From NCBI RefSeq assembly GCF_047501535.1, contig NZ_JAZDRJ010000001.1:310001-374000 (forward strand): a stretch of DNA of 64,000 nt, given 5' to 3'. A program made the position numbers and the translations under genes. Below, piece after piece: positions 53,894 through 62,643 of the stretch (positions are counted from its first letter, which is position 1; every line of letters begins with the position of its first letter). The DNA comes from Yanghanlia sp047501535 (GTDB taxonomy: Bacteria > Pseudomonadota > Gammaproteobacteria > Burkholderiales > Burkholderiaceae_B). The notes under the pieces were generated by a model, which did no database searches, had not been told where the DNA came from, and saw nothing but the letters and a program-made list of their open reading frames with translations.

Positions 53894-53899
53894 GACGAG

Positions 53900-54520
53900 T
53901 TACCAAGCGAAGTTCTTGTTTGAGCCAAGCTTTTCAATAGGCACGAATGCCTGGAAGATCTCCAGACCCGTGTCGCGTTCTACTACCCGGAAGTCGAACT
54001 CGTATTCAAGCTGTTGTTGGCGGTTATCCATGCCTACCAGTGTGCGCTGGCGGATAGCGCCCAGCATCTCCAGGTCGGGAGCCACGACGGTGCCATTGCG
54101 TGCAACGGTGGATTGGTCAAACATTCTGGATTTGCTCAGTTGGCGGGAATCAGCGACAAAACTGGTGCGTTCGCGGCCAGTGGCGCCTGTGAAGATGAAT
54201 TCGCCCGACTGCATCATGGCGCGCTTCATACGAGATGTCATGCTGGCCGTATCGATGCGATAGGTAGTGTCGTTGATCACTTCACCCATTTGTACGACCC
54301 AGCGGCCTTTTTTCGGCTTGTTGAGCGCGAAGGGCGACTCAAGAAATTCCTGCACCGCCTGCTTGGCGGCATATTCGAAGTCAACGCTTTGCAGGCCGAA
54401 CGATACGAAACCGGGCTTGCCTGTACGGCTGAGTTCAGCATTGGGGTTAGAGCTGGTTGGCATGGTCTCGCAACCCACTAGCGCGACGGATGTGAGAATC
54501 AGGACGGCGATTTTTTTCAT
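53900..54520 (-). CDS. LpoB-like penicillin-binding-protein activator, lipoprotein
   Basis: A 206-residue lipoprotein from ATG 54520 (AGGAAA upstream). The longer frame to 54691 is inside the neighbour. The lipobox is LVGC (Cys about residue 17). The body matches the LpoB/COG3417 domain: FLESPFALNKPKKGRWVVQM and GEFIFTGATGRE, with VVAPDLEMLGAI. In E. coli LpoB spans from the outer membrane to activate PBP1b. In this operon, next to a YcfL-like gene as in E. coli ycfL–lpoB, it could have that role or a derived one. Confidence 0.75.
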   Translation of the reverse strand: MKKIAVLILTSVALVGCETMPTSSNPNAELSRTGKPGFVSFGLQSVDFEYAAKQAVQEFLESPFALNKPKKGRWVVQMGEVINDTTYRIDTASMTSRMKRAMMQSGEFIFTGATGRERTSFVADSRQLSKSRMFDQSTVARNGTVVAPDLEMLGAIRQRTLVGMDNRQQQLEYEFDFRVVERDTGLEIFQAFVPIEKLGSNKNFAW

Positions 54521-54540
54521 GATGGTGTTTCCTGAGGAAT

Positions 54541-54978
54541 TCAATCTACGACATAGATGCGCAGAGCCGCATGCGCCGCGTCGCGATGCATGGCGGTGGA
54601 CTGTACGATTTCCTGGCGCTGCGGGTTGAGAACAAGCCCTTGGACGCCGGGGCTGCCGACCTTGATGTGGCGCCCGCAGAGGTCGGTCCAATCCACGGTG
54701 TAGCGAACCTTGATGATGTTGGGGTGGAAGTCGGGAGAGCGCCGGGCATGCCGGACAGAGAACTGCACGGCCTTCATGCCGTTGCTCAGCGTGATGAGAG
54801 TCGGGTTCTCGACGACTGCGCCTTTGTGGGAGGCTTCATCTTGAACAGTGAAAGGAGATTGCTGGACGGCGGCAGTGTCGCAAGTGACGACGCGAGGTGT
54901 CGTTACGCCTTGCGCCTGTGCAGTAGACCAGGCGCCCAACGTCACAGCGAATGCGAGCAGGAGCTTAAGTTTTTTCAT
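54541..54978 (-). CDS. YcfL-like (DUF1425) exported protein
   Basis: A 145-residue protein with signal MKKLKLLLAFAVTLGAWSTA. The mature part contains NGMKAVQFSVRHAR and YTVDWTDLCGRHIKVGSPG, with two Cys that could pair. Size, fold pattern and position upstream of an LpoB-like gene match YcfL (DUF1425). It lacks the lipobox Cys of E. coli YcfL. It overlaps the COG3014 gene by 14 bp. Function unknown. Confidence 0.65.
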   Translation of the reverse strand: MKKLKLLLAFAVTLGAWSTAQAQGVTTPRVVTCDTAAVQQSPFTVQDEASHKGAVVENPTLITLSNGMKAVQFSVRHARRSPDFHPNIIKVRYTVDWTDLCGRHIKVGSPGVQGLVLNPQRQEIVQSTAMHRDAAHAALRIYVVD

Positions 54979-56461
54979 TGGGTGTTCCTGGGGTAGCGAG
55001 CAGGGATGCCGGCATAACGGGGGTCGTGGCCGGCAGGGTTTGCTGATAGATGGCCGGCGAGCCGAGCGTGCCGTGGGCTTTCACCAGAACCAGGGTGTTG
55101 ACGTCCTTAGGCAGATCAAGCGTCTCGAGCACCTGGCCGCCGGGGCTTTTCAGGAGTAGCTTGCCGTCTTTGGGGCGGTCAACGACGGACATCTGAATCG
55201 TGTTGGGTAGATTGACCCAGGAACGCGTGTCTGCGCGAGTCAGTGCCGCCTGGCCCAAGCCGGCGCCGATTTTGATCAGAGCGCCCAGCAGGGGGCTGGC
55301 ATGCTGGTCTGCCTGATTGTTGATGGCGACCTGTGCTGTGGTTTTGATAATGGTGGAAATGACCGCTTTGGCGACAATCCCTTTGTAGGCGGCATCGAAC
55401 TCAAGGGCCGCCAAAGCATTGATGTCGGTCAGCGTGGAGGTTTCTCCGGCTGCCTTACCCTCGCCGATGCTCAGGTGCCCGAAGGCCGCCTGCCCAGGGA
55501 CGAACTGTGGCAGGGCGATACCTGTGTAGGTCACGTTGCTGCTTACCAGGAAGAGAGGCAGGTCAATACGGAACTCGTTGAAACTGGGGCCGATGCCGTC
55601 TTCATAGACAACAATGACTTTATTTTTGAGTGCGCCTTTCCCCTGGCGTAATTCGCGATCAAGGTAAGTAATCATGGCGCTGCCGCCCTTGGTTGCGCTA
55701 GCCTCACGGGCGCTCTTGAGCATGTCACGGCTCAGGTTGGAGCTTTTATCCGCTTTTGCTGCGGATGTGGAGCGAAATACTGCGCTCATGACGTCGCCGG
55801 AGGCCAAACGGATTTTGGAATGGCTGAGCCCGGCGGGCAGGTCTTTAATACCGTCTGCGATTTTCGGGCCGACTTCACCCAGGCTCTTGGTGGCGCCTTC
55901 GTTGCTGTCGTCCTGCAAGCCTTTCTTGACGGCGCCGTTTACGCTTTCTGCGTAAGCGCCTAGCTGCCGGACGGCATTGCTTTGGCGCACTTGCAGGCGG
56001 TTGAAATCGACACGCGCGTCGTCTTCACGGCCCAACATCAGGTGGTTGATGGCCTGGTAATAGTCAATCAGCGAGCCTTGGTGGATTTTCCCCTGGTAAG
56101 AGCCAAAGGCGTCGCTAGTAAGGGTTGTGCCGAGTAAGTTGGCGACTTCCTCAGGTGTGTCGACGGTGTCTTCCTTCCATGCCAGCATTTTGCTTGCAGC
56201 ATCGAATGCATCACGACTGAGTTCCCACATCCCCGCGTCATTGAACGCTTTTCCTGCTTCCAGGGAGTCAAGCAGTGAGGTGGGATCGTAGGTGGGTTGC
56301 CCCTTGCTATCCAGGTACCGAGCGGCATAGGCTTGGTAGTCTGAAGTGGAGAGCATGGAGAGCGCGGATTCTTTGTCGACAGTTCGTGTGCCCGCGCAGC
56401 CGGCCAACGCGATAACAAGGGCGCACAGGCCTAACCAACGGCCCCATAAAGGCGTGTTCAT
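54965..56461 (-). CDS. COG3014-family lipoprotein, first gene of the envelope operon
   Basis: A 498-residue lipoprotein with lipobox LALAGC-like VIALAGC (Cys about 22). The first half is helical and TPR-like (LLDSLEAGKAFNDAGMWELS, then YYQAINHLMLGREDDARVDF). The second half is beta-rich with PKDGKLLLKSPGGQVLETLD. COG3014 proteins head clusters with YcfL- and LpoB-like genes in other proteobacteria. A strong GAAGGGGGG lies before ATG 56461, and an AT-rich promoter region of about 95 bp precedes it. Confidence 0.7.
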   Translation of the reverse strand: MNTPLWGRWLGLCALVIALAGCAGTRTVDKESALSMLSTSDYQAYAARYLDSKGQPTYDPTSLLDSLEAGKAFNDAGMWELSRDAFDAASKMLAWKEDTVDTPEEVANLLGTTLTSDAFGSYQGKIHQGSLIDYYQAINHLMLGREDDARVDFNRLQVRQSNAVRQLGAYAESVNGAVKKGLQDDSNEGATKSLGEVGPKIADGIKDLPAGLSHSKIRLASGDVMSAVFRSTSAAKADKSSNLSRDMLKSAREASATKGGSAMITYLDRELRQGKGALKNKVIVVYEDGIGPSFNEFRIDLPLFLVSSNVTYTGIALPQFVPGQAAFGHLSIGEGKAAGETSTLTDINALAALEFDAAYKGIVAKAVISTIIKTTAQVAINNQADQHASPLLGALIKIGAGLGQAALTRADTRSWVNLPNTIQMSVVDRPKDGKLLLKSPGGQVLETLDLPKDVNTLVLVKAHGTLGSPAIYQQTLPATTPVMPASLLATPGTPNEKT

Positions 56462-56558
56462 TTTTGTCCCCCCCTTCTTTAATTTTTTTGAACCTTATTG
56501 TGGTGTTGTAATTAATTGGGCGTTTTGCACGCACTTTATTACATTTTTCATTTATTTA
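56462..56558 (-). promoter_or_regulatory. AT-rich promoter region of the envelope operon
   Basis: This is one of the few clearly AT-rich stretches of the window, directly upstream of the COG3014 gene. It holds TAATTAATTACA and other low-complexity AT runs. I cannot fix -10 and -35 boxes with confidence. The AT bias would fit promoter function or silencing by a nucleoid protein. Confidence 0.35.
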
Positions 56559-59500
56559 CTATTGTGCGGTGGATGCGAGGCTAAGCGCCTCGCGCAAAGC
56601 TGCAACGATCACTAGCGCTTTCTCCGTGTCGAAAGCGTCGATTGCGCGTTGCAAATCTCGCAAGGCGGGAAACTCGTTGGTGTCGCACACGGCCATAAGC
56701 TCGTCGCATAATTCCAGCGCTTGCATATCTTGGTCGAGCAAGGCGGCCTTGAGCGCAGCCAGGACTTCAGATGGATTCGTGTTGCCTTGTAACTGGGCGG
56801 TTGGCGCTGCTTGGAGTTGTGATTGAAGCCATTCTTCCTGTGCCGACAAGGCACGCTCCAGCGTGGGTTGTAGCGTTTCTATAGTCGCGCGAAGCGTTTG
56901 GGGCTGTTGCAGGGCGGCTTTTTCCAGCTTGGCGCACAGGGTGGACAACTCTTGTGCGCCGACAGTGGCTGCTGTGCTTTTAAGCTGATGTGCGGCGGCA
57001 TGAACCTGTTGGCTGTCATCCTCCAAGATGGCTTGGGTAATTTGGCGCATAAGCCGTCGGGCAAGAACCGAGAAGTCCTTGAGCAGTTGAATATAAAAAT
57101 CCTGATCATGCTCCAAACGGGCCAGTGCAATCTCCGTATTGAGTGTTGTTGTCGTGGCCTGTTCCGCAGGCGCGTCTGAAGGCAGGCGTGGCGTGGGCGC
57201 TGCGTTGGTTGGGTGGCCTTTTGTTAGCCGGAGAATGACTTCCAACAAGTCGGTCAGTTCAAAAGGTTTACCAATGTGCGCGTTCATGCCGGCCTTGATG
57301 CTGGCTTGCTCGTCTGTCTGCTGCACGCCGGCGGTCATAGCGACAATGGGCAAGGTGGCAAAGCGTGGTAGGCGCCTGATTTCTTGCGTCGCCTGCAAGC
57401 CATCCATAATGGGCATTTGAACGTCCATCAAAACCAGATCGTAGGGCTCAGAGGCAGCCAGTAGGGCGTCCAGCCCTTTTTGGCCATTTTCTGCCACATC
57501 AATGGCGGCGCCTTCATTTTCAAGCAGTCGGACCGCCACCATCTGGTTGATTTCATTGTCTTCCACCAGTAGCAGACGCAGGCCGCGCAGGCGCTGCTGG
57601 GCATGCACCGTCTGCTGATTGGAGGGCTGAGGTTCCTCAGCGCGGCGCAATGCGCTGTGAACCCTGGAGAACGTCAGCGGCTTTCGCAGGGTAGGCAGCC
57701 CGGTGGGGGTGAAGCGCTGGCGGGAGGTGACCAGCAGTATCAGAGGAGACGGTGTATTTGCTGCTAGGGCATGGTCGCGCAGCATATCTATTAAATGAGA
57801 AAAGCCGTCCACATCGGCATTCACAACGGCCAGGTTAGGTGCCAGGCCCGCTCTCACGGCAGCAACGCTGGTTTCGACATTGTCGAAGGTGTGTATTGCA
57901 GCGCCCAGGCCGTGGCGTAGCATCTTGCCGATGGCTTGTTGAGACGCTGCGTGGGGTTCCATAAGTAGCACGCTGGCGACTTTAAGTGCGGGCGACGGTT
58001 TACGTTGCGGGGAGGTCTTGTCTATCGGTAACGTGATGTCGAAATAAAAACAACTGCCGCGCCCAGGTTCACTCATTAGCTCCAGGCTGCTGCCCATAAG
58101 CGTAACCAGGCGTTGGCTGATCGCCAGCCCCAAACCCGTGCCGCCATAGCGACGCGAAGTCGAACTTTCTGCCTGGCTAAAGGCGGAAAACAGGTCGGCG
58201 AAAGACTCTGGGTCGATGCCAATACCGCTGTCTACAACAGAAAAACGTAGGCTGACCTCCTGTGCAGTGCGTTGCAACACGCGCAGCATGACCCGTACTT
58301 CACCCTGTTCTGTAAATTTAATGGCGTTGCCGCCCAGGTTGATGAGTATTTGTTTCAGCCTGACCGGGTCGCCGATAAGGGCGGAGGGGGCGGAAGGATC
58401 AATGTCGTAAATCAGTTCCAGAGAGGGCCTTTGCGATGCGCCGTACAAGATGGTGGCCAGGTCGTCGAGCAGGGAATCCAGCTTGAATGGTTGGATGTCC
58501 AGGCTCATTTTTCCAGCTTCTACTTTGGATAAGTCCAGCACGTCGTTCAAGATCGCAAGCAGCGAACGCGCGGCGCCTTCTGTATGCGAGAGCAGGTCTT
58601 GTTGTTCGGCGTTAAGGCTGCTTTGTTGCAGTAGCTGCAGCATGCCCAGAATTGCGTTCATGGGCGTGCGTATTTCATGGCTCATGTTCGCTAGGAACTG
58701 GCTCTTACTCAGAGAGGCCGCATCAGCAGCTTCCAATGCCAGTTGCAGGTCGGTCACATCGACGCGGAACATGGCCAGCATGCCGTCCGGCGTGACGAGG
58801 CCAATACTCTTGACCCAACGACCATTAGTCAGTTGAGCGCGCTGTTGGTAGCTGGGCTGGCGCCACAGGTTTAGTTGTTCGTTCAGCCAGGCTTCCGGGT
58901 TCTCGGTGGCGGCGACATACGTTTTCTCCGCGATGGACATGCGCAACACCTGTTCCGCCGATAAACCCACCACGGTCTCCTGTTTATGTTCGGGGTCGAA
59001 CAGAGCGCGGTATTTATCATTGCAAAACACCAGACGCTCGTGGCGGTCATAAAGCGCGAAGGCTTCATCCAGAGCGTCAATGGCTGAACGCAACAGACGC
59101 TCGCTTGCCTGCGCCTGTTTCTGTGCTGTCACCAGTGCAGTGATGTCGGTGCGTATGGAGACGTAGCTCAATGGGCGGCCATCCGTGCCAAGCATGGGAG
59201 CAATGACGCTGTCTACCCAATACAAAGACCCGTCCTTAGCCCGGTTACAGATTTCGCCACGCCAAATCTGCCCTTGAGAAATGGTTTCCCATACGGTTTT
59301 CCAGAACTCAGAGGAATGGGTTTTGGAACTGACAATATTGTGATTTTTTCCCAGCAGTTCCGCTTCGGTGTAGCCGCTGACATCCATAAAACGTTGATTA
59401 ACGCGTGTGATGGTGCCAGTTAGGTCGGACTCGGTAACAAGGGCGTGATGGTCGAGAATGTTGAGCACTTCCTGGCGGTCGCGCAAGGCTTGCTCGGTGA

Positions 59501-59984
59501 GTTTGCGCTGGCGGCGCTGGTTGTCAATGTTGATCTGTACGACTGCGTATCCGATCAAGCTGCGGCGTTGAGGATGGAAGATGGGGTGCAGTTCAATAAT
59601 GGTCCAGAAAATGCTGCCGTTTCTTGGCCGCAGCTGCGCGTCGATGCGTAGTTCACGTGCGTCCTGCATGGCGGTGTGAAGCGCTTCTAAGGTGGCGGAA
59701 TCATCGATATGGCGGCGCGATAGCTCGTGCAGAGAAAGGCCTAGCAATTCCTCTTGCACATACCCGGTCAGTTCCTGATAGGCGGCATTTGCCCATGTAA
59801 TGCAGCCTTTGGCGTCCAGCAAACAAACAGGATCGTTGCTCAGGCGTGTGGATTCAACGATGTGCACCAATTCGCCGAGCCCAAGTTTAGTTCGCCCGCG
59901 CTTTGCTAGTCGCCAGTACAGTGCTGCGCAGGCCATCAACAGTATGACGGTAAGGAAAAGGGCCCAGGGCAGAGTTGTTGGCAT
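56559..59984 (-). CDS. Hybrid sensor histidine kinase (PAS–HK–REC–Hpt)
   Basis: A 1141-residue membrane kinase of the BarA/BvgS-like layout. In order: one N-terminal helix (6-24), three PAS domains (about 40-155, 170-285, 300-410), HisKA with phospho-His H436 (NMSHEIRTPMNAILG), HATPase (NAIKFT, DSGIGI, GGTGLGLAI; about 530-655), a receiver-like domain without a clear phospho-Asp (about 670-790), a full receiver (D854, K906; about 801-920) and Hpt (H999, AAHQLKSTAAT). PAS sensing suggests redox or small-ligand input. It follows the single-domain receiver gene by 3 bp. No DNA-binding partner regulator lies nearby. Confidence 0.9.
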   Translation of the reverse strand: MPTTLPWALFLTVILLMACAALYWRLAKRGRTKLGLGELVHIVESTRLSNDPVCLLDAKGCITWANAAYQELTGYVQEELLGLSLHELSRRHIDDSATLEALHTAMQDARELRIDAQLRPRNGSIFWTIIELHPIFHPQRRSLIGYAVVQINIDNQRRQRKLTEQALRDRQEVLNILDHHALVTESDLTGTITRVNQRFMDVSGYTEAELLGKNHNIVSSKTHSSEFWKTVWETISQGQIWRGEICNRAKDGSLYWVDSVIAPMLGTDGRPLSYVSIRTDITALVTAQKQAQASERLLRSAIDALDEAFALYDRHERLVFCNDKYRALFDPEHKQETVVGLSAEQVLRMSIAEKTYVAATENPEAWLNEQLNLWRQPSYQQRAQLTNGRWVKSIGLVTPDGMLAMFRVDVTDLQLALEAADAASLSKSQFLANMSHEIRTPMNAILGMLQLLQQSSLNAEQQDLLSHTEGAARSLLAILNDVLDLSKVEAGKMSLDIQPFKLDSLLDDLATILYGASQRPSLELIYDIDPSAPSALIGDPVRLKQILINLGGNAIKFTEQGEVRVMLRVLQRTAQEVSLRFSVVDSGIGIDPESFADLFSAFSQAESSTSRRYGGTGLGLAISQRLVTLMGSSLELMSEPGRGSCFYFDITLPIDKTSPQRKPSPALKVASVLLMEPHAASQQAIGKMLRHGLGAAIHTFDNVETSVAAVRAGLAPNLAVVNADVDGFSHLIDMLRDHALAANTPSPLILLVTSRQRFTPTGLPTLRKPLTFSRVHSALRRAEEPQPSNQQTVHAQQRLRGLRLLLVEDNEINQMVAVRLLENEGAAIDVAENGQKGLDALLAASEPYDLVLMDVQMPIMDGLQATQEIRRLPRFATLPIVAMTAGVQQTDEQASIKAGMNAHIGKPFELTDLLEVILRLTKGHPTNAAPTPRLPSDAPAEQATTTTLNTEIALARLEHDQDFYIQLLKDFSVLARRLMRQITQAILEDDSQQVHAAAHQLKSTAATVGAQELSTLCAKLEKAALQQPQTLRATIETLQPTLERALSAQEEWLQSQLQAAPTAQLQGNTNPSEVLAALKAALLDQDMQALELCDELMAVCDTNEFPALRDLQRAIDAFDTEKALVIVAALREALSLASTAQ

Positions 59985-59987
59985 GGT

Positions 59988-60374
59988 TTACAAGCGTTTC
60001 AGACGTTGCAGACGTTCTAATTCATTTGACAGCGCAGCAACACTTAACGGCTTGCTCAAAAAGCCATCGGCGCCAGCTTCTGTGAAAAAGTTGCAGGTGC
60101 TGTCGTCATATTGGCCCGACAACATCACAACAGGCAGCCTGGGCTGGCCCGGTTGCTCGCGACGCCGTAGTTCCAGTAAGGTGTCTTGCCCGCTTAGCCC
60201 TTTGGGCATGTTGATATCCAGCAGCATCAGATCAAAGGGTTTCTTGGTCAGCAAGCTCAACGCGTTTTCACCCGTGGGGGCCAGCGCACCGCCATGCCCC
60301 AGGCTGCGTAACAGCCTGGCAGCGATGCGCAGGCATAAAGGGTCATCGTCTACAACCAAGACGCGTAAGCTCAT
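59988..60374 (-). CDS. Single-domain response regulator
   Basis: A 128-residue stand-alone receiver domain. The acidic pair is DDD at 9-11, the phospho-Asp D53 in LMLLDINMP, and the Lys is in GFLSKPLS. With no output domain it is CheY-like or a phosphorelay shuttle. It overlaps the chemoreceptor gene by 4 bp and precedes the hybrid kinase by 3 bp, so it probably passes signals between them or to the flagellar motor. Confidence 0.88.
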   Translation of the reverse strand: MSLRVLVVDDDPLCLRIAARLLRSLGHGGALAPTGENALSLLTKKPFDLMLLDINMPKGLSGQDTLLELRRREQPGQPRLPVVMLSGQYDDSTCNFFTEAGADGFLSKPLSVAALSNELERLQRLKRL

Positions 60375-62344
60375 ACGATGGCAGCCATATTGCGCACAGC
60401 TTTTGTCAGTTTCTGACCGGTTGTATGTAGCGGTTGGCCGGATTCCAACTGAGCCGTGGCTGCGCTAAAACGTTTTTGATTAATGTTAAGTGCTACGCGG
60501 CCCAATTCACGGTGGTAAGCGGCATGTATGGTGTGCAGCTCTGCGTGCTCAGGCGTTTGTCCGTGGCGCTGATGCCCGGGGCCGGCCAGCCAGACACCCA
60601 GTGCGCAGCAATCGTCGCGGCCGATATTCTCGTTCACCTGTAGTTTGCGATTAATGGCATTGCGCAACATGACGCGCGCTTGCTGGTGCTTGCTGAGTTC
60701 GTGTGAAAAATTGATGTGGCCATCTTCGTCAATGAATTTATCGCCTTGTGCCTTGCGCAAAGCGACGGCATCCGACTCCGCCAAAGTGGTGTCCTTTTCG
60801 GTTAAGCGGAATACACGAATGGTGTTATGAACCGCGCCCACCTGGCTATTTAGAGAGTGCGCAGCGGAGGCCAGCTCGTCTACCATGGACATATTCTGTT
60901 GAGTGATGAGCTCAAGTTCGTCAAAGCCATGCTTGATATGCTCTACGCCACGAGTCTGCGCTTGCGCAGCGGCGTTGATCTGGTCGAGCACGGCGGCCAT
61001 CTGTTTGACACTGTCCATGACTTCCGCCATGCGCTGGCGGGCTTCAACGACCCGATGCTCCCCAGCGGATACGCGTGCGCCTGACTCCTGAATCAGTTCG
61101 CGAACTTCCCTTGCGGCACCGGTGGTGCGTTGCGCCAAGGCCCGCACTTCAGAGGCAACCACCGCAAACCCACGCCCGTGTTCACCGGCGCGCGCCGACT
61201 CGACCGCAGCATTCAGCGCCAGGATATTGGTCTGAAAGGCTACGCTTTCAATCACGGCAATAATGTCGTGAATGCGTTCTGAGGATGTGGCGATTTCTTG
61301 CATGGTGTCAGCGACATGCTGCACGGCGGTGTTGCCGCGATCCACAACCTGGTACGTGGCAGTCGCCTGTTGCGCTCCTTGTTCAGAAAGCCGAGACGTT
61401 TGTTGAATTGTGTCGTAGATTTCCTCTATCGCTGCTGCGGATTGCTGCAGGTTATTCGACTGCGTGTCTGTGCGTGCAGCAAGGTCCTGATTACCACTGG
61501 CAATTTCCTGGGTGCCGCCCAGCAGATTGGCGACTTCGTGCCGCACATCTCGTACCACTGTCCGAACTGAGACTGCAAGCTGCGCCAGTGCCAGTTGTAC
61601 CTGTCCGAACTCGCCGCTATCCGTCACATTGATGAAGCGAGTAAGGTCTCCGCTAGCTAGCAGATTGGCGGTTTGCACCACATGTTGCAGGGGGCGTATG
61701 GTTATCCTATGCAGCCCAATGCTGGCGACCACAGTGCCTATAACGCCCGCCAACACGCCGCCCCACATGGGCGCGCCAGCGCTCATGGCAGCGATGGGCA
61801 GGGCGGCTGCGAATCCGGCTAATAGGGTTTGCCGCCCTGCAAGGCCGGGCTTACTCAGGGCGACCAAGCGGCCGAGCAACGTGCGTCTGACTACGCGCCC
61901 GCGATGCAAGACGGTTTGTCGCTTGCCCGCTTCCGCCTCTGCACGCATGCGTGCATACAGTTGTTCGGCCCTTTCTATTTCGTCGGCCGGAGCATACGTG
62001 CGCACCGACAAAAACCCGACAACCGTGTCGCCGTCACGTACCGGCGTGGCGTTCGCTCGCACCCAATAGTGATCGCCATTTTTGCGCCGGTTCTTGATCA
62101 TCCCAGTCCAGGGCAGACTGTTTTGGATGGTGTCCCACATATCCCGGAATGCCTCTTCCGGCATATCGGGGTGGCGCACAATATTGTGCGGCTGGCCGAG
62201 TAACTCTTCACTGGTGAAACCGCTGACCGCCACAAAGCTTGCATTGCAGTAAGTGATTCGGCCTTTGAGATCAGTGATGGAGATAAGAGTCTGGTCGTGC
62301 GGAAATGTATAAACGTTCTGAGTAACGGGTAGATTTTTGCGCAT
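60371..62344 (-). CDS. Aer-like chemoreceptor with PAS sensor and C-terminal CZB zinc-binding domain
   Basis: A 657-residue methyl-accepting protein. PAS (about 15-115, TDLKGRITYCNASFVAVSGF, NGDHYWVRANATP) precedes a hydrophobic hairpin (174-211), then HAMP and the signalling rod with tip FQTNILALNAAVESARAGE. The C-terminus (about 535-640) fits the chemoreceptor zinc-binding domain: HELSKHQQAR, CCALGVWLAGPGHQRHG and IHAAYHREL give the His/Cys ligands. So it may sense redox state through a flavin and zinc or oxidant through CZB. ATG 62344 has no clear ribosome site, and a long hairpin lies 20 bp upstream. Confidence 0.87.
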   Translation of the reverse strand: MRKNLPVTQNVYTFPHDQTLISITDLKGRITYCNASFVAVSGFTSEELLGQPHNIVRHPDMPEEAFRDMWDTIQNSLPWTGMIKNRRKNGDHYWVRANATPVRDGDTVVGFLSVRTYAPADEIERAEQLYARMRAEAEAGKRQTVLHRGRVVRRTLLGRLVALSKPGLAGRQTLLAGFAAALPIAAMSAGAPMWGGVLAGVIGTVVASIGLHRITIRPLQHVVQTANLLASGDLTRFINVTDSGEFGQVQLALAQLAVSVRTVVRDVRHEVANLLGGTQEIASGNQDLAARTDTQSNNLQQSAAAIEEIYDTIQQTSRLSEQGAQQATATYQVVDRGNTAVQHVADTMQEIATSSERIHDIIAVIESVAFQTNILALNAAVESARAGEHGRGFAVVASEVRALAQRTTGAAREVRELIQESGARVSAGEHRVVEARQRMAEVMDSVKQMAAVLDQINAAAQAQTRGVEHIKHGFDELELITQQNMSMVDELASAAHSLNSQVGAVHNTIRVFRLTEKDTTLAESDAVALRKAQGDKFIDEDGHINFSHELSKHQQARVMLRNAINRKLQVNENIGRDDCCALGVWLAGPGHQRHGQTPEHAELHTIHAAYHRELGRVALNINQKRFSAATAQLESGQPLHTTGQKLTKAVRNMAAIV

Positions 62345-62360
62345 GGGTGTAGACGAGTGT

Positions 62361-62414
62361 CATTGTGATAGCGCAGTGCCATGGCGAAGCCTATGGCACT
62401 GCGCTATCACAGTG
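62361..62414. repeat. Long near-perfect hairpin upstream of the chemoreceptor
   Basis: TGTGATAGCGCAGTGCCAT (62364-62382) and its exact complement (62393-62411) make a 19-bp perfect stem, which extends to 22 bp with one wobble and closes with GGC GAA GCC at the tip. It lies about 20 bp before the chemoreceptor ATG and has no U-tract, so it is not a plain terminator. Confidence 0.85.
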
Positions 62415-62534
62415 CGACAAACGCAAGAACGATGATGGGATGACATCCGTGGCGCTGCATGTTGCAGCAGCAACCCACAATTTTACCTGACGAATGTTTC
62501 AGTTTATTATTTAATGTTACAACTAGCCTTGTAC

Positions 62535-62562
62535 AACCGGCAATTGCGCAAGCTTGCCGGTT
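62535..62562 (-). terminator. Stem-loop after the second Bug gene
   Basis: AACCGGCAA (62535-62543) and TTGCCGGTT (62554-62562) form a perfect 9-bp stem some 80 bp past the Bug gene stop, followed on the minus strand by TTGT. Plausible weak terminator. Confidence 0.45.
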
Positions 62563-62643
62563 CCCATCTCTGGGTTCCCTTCTCTGATTAAGGCGCAGCG
62601 GGGTCTGCGCCGTGCTACTTCGTAACCGCTTTTGGAACGCTTA

